In this document: in pieces, positions 1 to 4,724 of the stretch | Numbering within the stretch: position 1 is the stretch's first letter | Layout: each line of letters begins with the position of its first letter | Assembly (NCBI RefSeq): GCF_000966975.1 | Contig: NZ_JZWV01000106.1 | Location: forward strand, 1 to 6,178 | Direction: 5' to 3' | Source of the DNA: Streptomyces katrae | GTDB taxonomy: Bacteria > Actinomycetota > Actinomycetes > Streptomycetales > Streptomycetaceae | DNA length: 6,178 nucleotides | Made by a program: the position numbers and the translations under genes | The notes under the pieces: generated by a model | Told to the model about the DNA's origin: nothing | Seen by the model: only the letters and a program-made list of their open reading frames with translations | Database searches by the model: none

Positions 1-384
1 TGCCTCGGGCAGGCCGGGCCGGCGGAGCTGGCGGCGGCGCTGGCCGACCCGTCCGTGGAGGAGCGCCGGGCCCGGGTCTCGGGGATGCTCGCGGACGGGC
101 GTACGGGGATGGCGGCGGCGGTCCGCGACGGCGTGGTGCTCTGCTCGGGCCAGTACAACCCGGTCGGGTCCGTCGCCGAGGTCGTCGGGGTCGGTACGCT
201 GCCCGCGGCCCGGCGCCAGGGGCTGGCCCTCGGGGTCACCGCCGCGCTGGTCGCGCAGGCCCTCGCGGCCGGGGCGACGACGGTGTTCCTGTCGGCCGGC
301 GACGAGGACGTGGCCCGGATCTACGCCCGCGCCGGTTTCCGCCGCGTCGGCACGGCCCTGATCGCGGAGCCCCCGGCCGCCTAG
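1..384 (+). CDS. GNAT-family N-acetyltransferase, C-terminal part (5' end outside window)
   Basis: The reading frame is open from base 1 to a TAG at 382-384, giving 127 residues with no start inside the window that need be used; a GTG at 55 is internal, since clear coding sequence precedes it. What is visible is the acetyl-CoA binding core of a GNAT fold: a beta strand (AEVVGVGT), the pyrophosphate-binding loop ARRQGLA (family pattern R/Q-x-x-G-x-G/A) leading into a helix (GVTAALVAQALAAG), a strand TTVFLSAGD, and the usual late motif ARIYARAGFRRVGT, in which the tyrosine is the position that often acts as general acid in this superfamily. Such enzymes transfer acetyl from acetyl-CoA to an amine in the cytoplasm. 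The substrate cannot be read from this fragment. It ends 104 bases before the methyltransferase start, so a shared transcript is possible but not shown. Confidence 0.85.
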   Translation, partial: CLGQAGPAELAAALADPSVEERRARVSGMLADGRTGMAAAVRDGVVLCSGQYNPVGSVAEVVGVGTLPAARRQGLALGVTAALVAQALAAGATTVFLSAGDEDVARIYARAGFRRVGTALIAEPPAA

Positions 385-488
385 ACCAGAGCCCCCTTTT
401 TTGCGGAAACAGCAAGAACGTTTTGCCGCGGTCCGGGCGGGGGCGGAGCATCGGCGGTGTCCGTACAGGCGCCCACCGAGGAGACCGC
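385..488 (+). other. Intergenic AT-rich island before the methyltransferase, with imperfect hairpin
   Basis: Between the acetyltransferase stop and the methyltransferase start lies a short AT-rich island (about 397-424) that stands out from its GC-rich surroundings. It begins with six T residues at 397-402. Directly after them GCGGAAAC (403-410) can pair with GTTT (420-423) and CCGC (426-429) around a 9-base loop with a two-base bulge. The T run precedes the hairpin instead of following it, and no G-rich arm lies upstream to pair with CCCCC at 392-396, so this is not a standard intrinsic terminator on the + strand. Such islands often mark promoters in high-GC actinobacteria, but I could not find a convincing -35/-10 pair. 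Confidence 0.25.
478..483 (+). promoter_or_regulatory. Ribosome binding site fixing the methyltransferase start
   Basis: GAGGAG sits five bases before the GTG at 489. No comparable site precedes the in-frame TTG at 423, so this site selects the GTG start and puts the His/Asp-rich segment at the very N-terminus. Confidence 0.75.
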
Positions 489-1187
489 GTGCCCACCCCC
501 TCCCACGACCACGACCACGACCACACCCACGGCGACCACGACCACGGGAACGGCAACGGCGCAGGCGCCGCGGCGACCGGCCAGGAGTTCTGGGACTCCC
601 GCTACCGCGAGAGCGAGCGGATCTGGAGCGGCCGGCCCAACTCCGTCCTGGTCCGGGAGGCCGCGGACCTGGCCCCCGGCCGTGCCCTGGACCTCGGCTG
701 CGGCGAGGGCGCCGACGCGGTCTGGCTGGCCGGGCGGGGCTGGCGGGTCACCGGCACCGACATCTCGCCCGTGGCCCTGGAACGGGCGGCCGGGCACGCG
801 GCCGACGCGGGCATGGCCGACCGGATCGCCTTCGAACGCCACGACCTCGGGGAGTCCTTCCCCGCCGGGGAGTTCGACCTGGTCGCGGCCTGCTTCCTGC
901 ACAGCCCGGGCGAGATGCCCCGCGAGCGCATCCTGCGCACCGCCGCGGCGGCCGTCGCCCCGGGCGGGGTCCTGCTGGTGGCCGGGCACGGCGGGCCGGC
1001 GCCGGGCGCCGAGAACCCGCACCCGGACCTGTACTTCCCCACCCCCCAGGAGGTGCTGGCCGGCCTGGAGCTGCCCGAGGACGGCTGGGAGGTGCTGGTC
1101 TGCGCCGAGCACGAGCGGACCGGCACGGAGGCCGACCGGCCCGGGCACGGCTACGACAACACCCTCAAGGTCCGTCGCCGGGCCTGA
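489..1187 (+). CDS. Class I SAM-dependent methyltransferase with His/Asp-rich N-terminal tail
   Basis: The predicted protein has 232 residues and starts at GTG 489. Residues 6-19 are a tail of seven histidines alternating mostly with aspartates, followed by a Gly/Asn/Ala linker to about residue 30. The catalytic Rossmann domain follows: a lead-in EFWDSRYRESERIW (33-46), motif I LDLGCGEG (67-74) that holds the SAM methionine moiety, an acidic residue D91 (GTDIS) placed to bind the ribose hydroxyls, D119 (HDLGE) near the adenine, the strand FDLVAACFLH (129-138), and APGGVLLVAGHG (157-168). The lead-in and motif spacing resemble TehB-like and related small-molecule methyltransferases, but the acceptor cannot be told from sequence. 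The enzyme should be cytoplasmic, as there is no signal peptide. The tail looks able to bind divalent metal; that is inference. Its stop lies 18 bases from the convergent era stop, and the acetyltransferase upstream has the same orientation. Confidence 0.9.
   Translation: MPTPSHDHDHDHTHGDHDHGNGNGAGAAATGQEFWDSRYRESERIWSGRPNSVLVREAADLAPGRALDLGCGEGADAVWLAGRGWRVTGTDISPVALERAAGHAADAGMADRIAFERHDLGESFPAGEFDLVAACFLHSPGEMPRERILRTAAAAVAPGGVLLVAGHGGPAPGAENPHPDLYFPTPQEVLAGLELPEDGWEVLVCAEHERTGTEADRPGHGYDNTLKVRRRA
504..545 (+). repeat. CAC-GAC hexamer repeat coding for the His-Asp tail
   Basis: Tandem copies of CACGAC, interrupted by CACACCCACGGC, encode the alternating His-Asp run of the methyltransferase. 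Units are in frame and 6 bases long, so slippage would add or remove whole His-Asp pairs without breaking the gene. Confidence 0.8.
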
Positions 1188-1192
1188 GGCCG

Positions 1193-1207
1193 GACCCCCG
1201 CCGGGTC
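1193..1207. terminator. Short inverted repeat between convergent methyltransferase and era
   Basis: GACCC (1193-1197) and GGGTC (1203-1207) form a perfect 5-bp stem with a 5-base loop, filling the 18-base gap between the two stop codons and overlapping the era stop (TGA read on the - strand from 1208 to 1206). It could serve both strands, but the stem is short and there is no T tract, so termination is only a possibility. Confidence 0.35.
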
Positions 1208-2147
1208 AGAAGCCGAGCTTGCGGAGCTGCTTGGGGTCCCGCTGCCAGTCCTTGGCGACCTTCACGTGCAGGTCGAGGAAGACCGGCGTGCCGAGCAGCG
1301 CCTCGATGTGCTTGCGCGACTTCATGCCGACCTCCTTCAGGCGGGAGCCCTTGGGGCCGATGATGATGCCCTTCTGGCTGGGCCGCTCGATGTAGACGTT
1401 GGCGTGGATGTCGAGCAGCGGCCGGTCCGCCGGGCGGTTCTCGCGCGGGATCATCTCCTCGACCACGACGGCGATGGAGTGCGGGAGCTCGTCGCGGACG
1501 CCCTCCAGCGCGGCCTCGCGGATCAGCTCCGCGACCATCACCATCTCGGGCTCGTCGGTGAGGTCGCCCTCGGGGTAGAGCGGGGGGCTCTCCGGCAGCA
1601 TCGGGGCGATCAGGTCGGCCAGCAGCTGGACCTGGTTGTCGCCGACCGCCGACACGGGGACGATCTCGGCCCACTCGATGCCGAGCTCGGCGCCGAGCTG
1701 CTGGATCGCGATGAGCTGCTCGGCCAGCTGCTTGGACTCGACCAGGTCCGTCTTGGTCACGATGGCGATCTTGGGGGTCTTCTTGATCCCCGCGAGCTCC
1801 TTGGCGATGAACTTGTCGCCGGGGCCGAGCTTCTGGTCGGCGGGCAGGCAGAAGCCGATGACGTCGACCTCGGCCCAGGTGGTGCGCACGACGTCGTTGA
1901 GCCGCTCGCCGAGCAGGGTGCGCGGCTTGTGCAGACCGGGGGTGTCCACCAGGACCAGCTGGGCGTCGGGGCGGTGCACGATGCCGCGGACGGTGTGGCG
2001 GGTGGTCTGGGGCCGGTTCGAGGTGATCGCGACCTTGGTGCCCACCAGTGCGTTGGTCAGGGTCGACTTGCCCGCGTTGGGGCGGCCGACGAAGCAGGCG
2101 AAGCCCGCGCGGTGCGGGGCGGTGGGCTCGGGGGAACGATCGCTCAT
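1206..2147 (-). CDS. era: GTPase Era, 16S rRNA-binding ribosome assembly factor
   Basis: The predicted protein has 313 residues, a normal length for Era. Era binds GTP through an N-terminal Ras-like domain and the 3' end of 16S rRNA through a C-terminal KH domain, acting as a checkpoint in 30S subunit maturation. All marks are present: G1 GRPNAGKS (21-28), switch I/G2 region RPQTTRHT (45-52), G3 DTPG (68-71), G4 TKTD (131-134), G5 SA (166-167), then a type II KH domain with the signature IIIGPKGSRLKEVG (261-274) whose GPKG is the RNA-gripping loop. G4 is TKTD instead of the textbook NKxD, which I recall as common in actinobacterial Era. An in-frame ATG at 2156 is rejected because the GGGGAG site (2163-2158) would lie only one base from it; ATG 2147 gives a 10-base spacing. 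The gene follows the secreted-protein gene by 146 bases and may have its own promoter. Confidence 0.98.
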   Translation of the reverse strand: MSDRSPEPTAPHRAGFACFVGRPNAGKSTLTNALVGTKVAITSNRPQTTRHTVRGIVHRPDAQLVLVDTPGLHKPRTLLGERLNDVVRTTWAEVDVIGFCLPADQKLGPGDKFIAKELAGIKKTPKIAIVTKTDLVESKQLAEQLIAIQQLGAELGIEWAEIVPVSAVGDNQVQLLADLIAPMLPESPPLYPEGDLTDEPEMVMVAELIREAALEGVRDELPHSIAVVVEEMIPRENRPADRPLLDIHANVYIERPSQKGIIIGPKGSRLKEVGMKSRKHIEALLGTPVFLDLHVKVAKDWQRDPKQLRKLGF

Positions 2148-2157
2148 ACGGGCCATT

Positions 2158-2163
2158 CTCCCC
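2158..2163 (-). promoter_or_regulatory. Ribosome binding site of era
   Basis: On the - strand GGGGAG ends 10 bases before ATG 2147. Its overlap with the nearby ATG at 2156 rules out that upstream codon as the start. Confidence 0.65.
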
Positions 2164-2204
2164 GATGCCGCCCACCCCGCCGACCAGACCGCCCCACAGG
2201 AGCC

Positions 2205-2246
2205 GCCCCGGACCCCGCGGGGCCCTGCCCCGGACCCCGGCCGGGG
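2205..2246. repeat. GC-only direct and inverted repeats between the secreted-protein gene and era
   Basis: GCCCCGGACCCCG occurs twice (2205-2217 and 2227-2239), 22 bases apart. Interlaced with these are a CCCCGCGGGG palindrome (2213-2222), a 6-bp hairpin CGGGGC/GCCCCG with a CCT loop (2218-2232) and a CCCCGGCCGGGG palindrome (2235-2246). The block lies 48 bases or more past the secreted-protein stop and about 58 bases or more upstream of the era start on the - strand. It could be a terminator for the former, part of the era leader, or simply GC-rich drift. There is no T tract. Confidence 0.5.
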
Positions 2247-2293
2247 CGCAGCCGCGGCCCGGTGCCGCTGCCGAGCCGCCGACCCGGGCTCGG

Positions 2294-3553
2294 CTACGAC
2301 AGCGTCAGGGTGAGGGCGGCACGGTACGCGCCGGGCGGGGTGTACGCGGGGACCCGCAGGGTGACGGCGGCGTCGACGGTGGAGCTCCCGCCCTCCCCCG
2401 AGGCCAGGACCGCCCCTTCCGGACCGACCGCCCCCGGCGGCCCCGGCACGCACCCGCCACCCCCGCACGACGGGATCCACGACAGCGAAGCACCCGGGAT
2501 CCGCGCCCCGTCCGGACCGGTGAAGTCCGTGAGCTTCCCCCTCAGGGTCCACCGCGCCGCCCCGGCGCCCCGCGCGTCGACCACCGTCACCGTCCCGATC
2601 CGGCCGGCGCCGCCACCCGCGCCGCCGTACCCGACGGGGCCCAGCGTGATCGCCGCCCCGGCCTGCGTCATCGTCAGCCCGCCTCCCGCGGGGGCCGTCG
2701 GTTCGACGACCGCGTACGCCTGCGGCCGCGCGCCCCGCTCCGGCGACCAGGCCGTGCCCTCGTACGCCACGACGCCCGTCGTCCCCCGGTCCGCCACCAC
2801 CAGCTCCACGCCGAACGCCCCCGACCGGTCCGCGGTGGCCACCGCGCGGTCGGCCGTCCCGGCGGCTCCCGCGCGCCCGGCGACCGTCACGGCCGCGCCC
2901 GGCGTGAATCCGGCCCCGGTGACCCGGACCCGGGCGCCAGGTTCCCCGTACGAGGTGCCGAGGGCGACGCCCCGCAGGTTCATGACCGGCAGCGGGGCCA
3001 CCGTGAGCCGCCGGGCGACCGGCGCCGACGGCCCGGCCACCGCACAGACGCCGCCGGGCAGGGCGTAGCCGCCCGGGGTGAGGGTGAGCTCGCCGGGCGC
3101 GGTGACGACGAAGCTCCCCTTCATCACCACACCGGAACCGCCCGCCCCAGCACTACCTGGCGAAGCCGCCTCCGCCCCCGTAACCGCCGCCCCGCCGGGG
3201 TCCGCGCCCGGCGCGGCGGACACCGGTACCTCGCCGGTCTGCGCCCCGCCCAGCAGGACCCGACCGGTCGGCGCGGGGAAGGCGCCCTGAGGCCCCGGCC
3301 CGGGCGGGGTCCGGTCCAGGCGGTAGGTCACCGTGACCGTGTCGCCGACCCCCGGCGACGGGTCGTCGACCTCGATCCGGGCCGTCGTCGGCCCCGCGGC
3401 GGCCGGCAGGCAGCGCGTGGGGAACTCCACCCGCCCCGGGGGCGTTCCTCCATCGGCAGCCGCCGGCGCCCCCAGCCCTCCCCCGGCCGCGGCCGTGAGC
3501 ACGACGGTGCCTACGGCCGCCGCCCAACTCCTCCTGCCCGCCCCTCTCCGCAC
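2294..3553 (-). CDS. Secreted beta-rich protein of unknown function with signal peptide
   Basis: I do not recognise this 419-residue protein. It begins with a Sec-type signal peptide: a basic stretch RRGAGRR (2-8), a hydrophobic core (about 9-28) and a likely cleavage after APAAA (29-33). The mature part shows three regions: a beta-type region (about 41-190) with cysteines at 48 and 170 that could form a disulphide; a segment at about 195-285 with VRVTGAGFTPGAAVTV, like the opening of IPT/Ig-like surface domains; and a C-terminal region (about 290-419) with RWTLRGKLTDFTG, LSWIP and a closing TPPGAYRAALTLTLS, reminiscent of WxL-like sandwich domains. A CGGGGC loop (363-367) interrupts the last region. 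There is no LPXTG signal, lipobox or C-terminal membrane helix, so release outside the cell is expected. GTG 3553 is chosen because GGGAGG lies 10 bases before it and the signal peptide follows at once. Its neighbours give no clear role. Confidence 0.8.
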   Translation of the reverse strand: MRRGAGRRSWAAAVGTVVLTAAAGGGLGAPAAADGGTPPGRVEFPTRCLPAAAGPTTARIEVDDPSPGVGDTVTVTYRLDRTPPGPGPQGAFPAPTGRVLLGGAQTGEVPVSAAPGADPGGAAVTGAEAASPGSAGAGGSGVVMKGSFVVTAPGELTLTPGGYALPGGVCAVAGPSAPVARRLTVAPLPVMNLRGVALGTSYGEPGARVRVTGAGFTPGAAVTVAGRAGAAGTADRAVATADRSGAFGVELVVADRGTTGVVAYEGTAWSPERGARPQAYAVVEPTAPAGGGLTMTQAGAAITLGPVGYGGAGGGAGRIGTVTVVDARGAGAARWTLRGKLTDFTGPDGARIPGASLSWIPSCGGGGCVPGPPGAVGPEGAVLASGEGGSSTVDAAVTLRVPAYTPPGAYRAALTLTLS

Positions 3554-3587
3554 CGCCCGGCCCCCTCCCGCCGCCCCGACAGGAGGC

Positions 3588-3617
3588 CATTCACGGGCGG
3601 GCGGCGGGAGAAGTCAA
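3588..3617 (-). promoter_or_regulatory. Possible promoter of the secreted-protein gene
   Basis: On the - strand a good -35 match TTGACT (3617-3612) is followed after 18 bases by TGAATG (3593-3588), a weak -10. A start of transcription near 3581 would leave a short leader carrying the GGGAGG site. The -35 is convincing and the -10 is not. The upstream regulator gene ends at 3664, so read-through is the alternative. Confidence 0.3.
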
Positions 3618-3663
3618 TGGACGGGAGCACCATGAGCCGACCACGCATCAGAAACGAAACGGA

Positions 3664-4653
3664 TCAGGCTCCCGCCCCCGTCGCCCGGAACGTCCGCCGG
3701 TAGGCCGTCGGGCTCACCCCCAGCGCCGCCTGGACGTGCTTGCGCAGCGACTGCGCCGTCCCGAAGCCCGCCTCCCGGGCCACCGCCTCCATCGGCAGCT
3801 CCGTCCGCTCCAGCAACTGCCGCGCCCGCTCGACCCGCTGACCGGTGATCCACTCCCCCGGGCTGACCCCCGACTCCTGGCGGAAACGGCGCGTGAAGGT
3901 CCGTACCGACATGGCCTCCTGCCGGGCCAGGTCGCTCAGCCGGACCGGCTCGTGCAGCCGGTCCAGCACCCAGGCCCGCGCGGCCGTGGTGCTGGCCTGC
4001 TGCGGCTCGGGCACGGGCCGGCCGATGAACTGCGCCTGTCCGCCGTCCCGGTGGGGCGGTACGACGGTCCGCCGGGCCGTGTCGTTCGCGACGGCCGCGC
4101 CGTGGTCGCGGCGCACGATGTGCAGGCAGAGGTCGACGCCGGCGGCGACCCCGGCGGAGGTCAGCACGTCCCCGTCGTCGGTGTAGAGCACGTCGGCGTC
4201 GACCCGTACGGCCGGGAACATCCGCTGGAAGTGCTCGGCGTAGGCCCAGTGGGTGGTGGCCGGACGGCCGTCCAGGTAGCCCGCGGCGGCGAGGACGTAG
4301 CCGCCGGTGCAGATGGAGACCAGCCGGGTGCCGGGCCGGATGTGGGCGAGGGCCGCGGCGAGCCCGTCGGTCAGCCGGCCCTCGTCGTGGACCGGCCCCA
4401 GCTCGTACGAGGCGGGCACCACCACCGTGTCGGCCGTGGCGAGCAGTTCCGGGCCGTGCTCGACCTGGATCGCGAAGTCGGCGTCCGTCCGCACGGGTCC
4501 GGGGGCGAGCCCGCAGGTCAGGATCTCGTACAGGCGCCGTCCGGCGGAGTCCTTGGCCAGGCCGAAGATCCGGTGCGGGATGCCCAGTTCGAAGGGCAGC
4601 AGCCCGGCGAGCACGAGGACGACGACACGGTGCGGCCGTAGCTCATCAGTCAT
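3664..4653 (-). CDS. GlxA-family AraC-type transcriptional regulator with DJ-1/PfpI-like domain
   Basis: The predicted protein has 329 residues, typical for the family. Residues 8-175 form a class I glutamine amidotransferase-like (DJ-1/PfpI) domain: VVVLVLAG, then PFELGIPHRIFG (20-31), the nucleophile-elbow motif SICTGGYVLAAAG (113-125) with Cys115, THW (134-136), and DVLTSAGVAAGVDL (162-175). In these regulators the domain is thought to sense a small molecule and need not be catalytic. Residues 222-322 are an AraC double helix-turn-helix, with LSDLARQEAMSVRTFTRRFRQ (first helix-turn-helix, from 239) and AVAREAGFGTAQSLRKHV (second, 290-307), then the family end LGVSPTAYRRTF. No ribosome binding site precedes ATG 4653 or the in-frame ATG 4674. 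A TACGAT box 7 bases upstream of ATG 4653 suggests a leaderless message starting at the ATG. The gene is divergent from the transporter, which it probably controls; the ligand is unknown. Confidence 0.95.
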   Translation of the reverse strand: MTDELRPHRVVVLVLAGLLPFELGIPHRIFGLAKDSAGRRLYEILTCGLAPGPVRTDADFAIQVEHGPELLATADTVVVPASYELGPVHDEGRLTDGLAAALAHIRPGTRLVSICTGGYVLAAAGYLDGRPATTHWAYAEHFQRMFPAVRVDADVLYTDDGDVLTSAGVAAGVDLCLHIVRRDHGAAVANDTARRTVVPPHRDGGQAQFIGRPVPEPQQASTTAARAWVLDRLHEPVRLSDLARQEAMSVRTFTRRFRQESGVSPGEWITGQRVERARQLLERTELPMEAVAREAGFGTAQSLRKHVQAALGVSPTAYRRTFRATGAGA

Positions 4654-4657
4654 GGCC

Positions 4658-4668
4658 CGATCGTATCG
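4658..4668. promoter_or_regulatory. Regulator -10 box (TACGAT) inside an 11-base palindrome
   Basis: TACGAT on the - strand (4665-4660) is a strong -10 match to the actinobacterial housekeeping consensus, and its spacing puts the first transcribed base at about 4653, the A of the regulator ATG. The same bases lie in the palindrome CGAT-CGT-ATCG (4658-4668). A protein bound there would block the promoter. No clear -35 is visible at 16-18 bases. Confidence 0.5.
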
Positions 4669-4678
4669 AAGCATGTCG

Positions 4679-4706
4679 GTCAGGCCACTGTCGTAGGGTG
4701 CCTGAC
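4679..4706. promoter_or_regulatory. Candidate operator: GTCAGGC-N14-GCCTGAC inverted repeat
   Basis: Perfect 7-base arms at 4679-4685 and 4700-4706 have centres 21 bases apart, two turns of the helix, as expected for a dimer binding one DNA face. The arms bracket the putative transporter -10 (TAGGGT, 4694-4699), and the left arm falls in the upstream part of the regulator promoter, so one bound dimer could affect both genes. That the GlxA-type regulator is the binder is inference from position. Confidence 0.5.
4694..4699 (+). promoter_or_regulatory. Putative -10 element of the transporter gene
   Basis: TAGGGT fits the streptomycete TAgnnT pattern. Transcription would start near 4706, leaving about 19 bases of leader that include the GGAAG site. 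A matching -35 is not evident, which fits an activator-dependent promoter but does not prove one. Confidence 0.4.
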
Positions 4707-4711
4707 GGGCC

Positions 4712-4716
4712 GGAAG
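4712..4716 (+). promoter_or_regulatory. Ribosome binding site fixing the transporter start
   Basis: GGAAG lies eight bases before GTG 4725. The longer in-frame GTG at 4698 has no such site and overlaps the putative -10, so 4725 is preferred. Confidence 0.65.
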
Positions 4717-4724
4717 CTGTCGGG

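Noticed and set aside
423..488. TTG at 423 as methyltransferase start, adding 22 residues
   Set aside because: No ribosome binding site precedes it, the added residues do not resemble the enzyme, and GTG 489 has GAGGAG at an ideal distance.
504..545. CAC-GAC repeats as a CRISPR-like or regulatory array
   Set aside because: The repeats are 6 bases, contiguous and in frame with the methyltransferase, so they are explained by the His-Asp coding run.
2148..2552. N-terminal extension of the era frame upstream of ATG 2147
   Set aside because: The extension is Arg/Gly/Ala-rich out-of-frame-type sequence, overlaps the end of the secreted-protein gene, and the Era family begins close to MSDRSPEP. 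ATG 2156 is one base from the ribosome binding site.
1266..3068. Long + strand open frames opposite era and the secreted-protein gene
   Set aside because: They are shadows caused by high GC content, full of Arg/Pro/Gly/Asp/Leu repeats with no domain signature, while the opposite strand carries clear motifs.
3181..3183. TTA on the - strand as a bldA-dependent rare leucine codon
   Set aside because: It is out of frame in the secreted-protein gene, spanning a GTT-ACG (Val-Thr) codon pair, so it is not a TTA codon.
4674..4722. Three TGTCG motifs (4674, 4689, 4718) as a regulator repeat
   Set aside because: Spacing is irregular (15 and 29 bases) and five bases is too short to stand out in this composition; the 7-base inverted repeat is the better candidate.
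4698..4724. GTG 4698 as transporter start
   Set aside because: It overlaps the putative -10 and right operator arm and lacks a ribosome binding site; GTG 4725 has GGAAG eight bases upstream.
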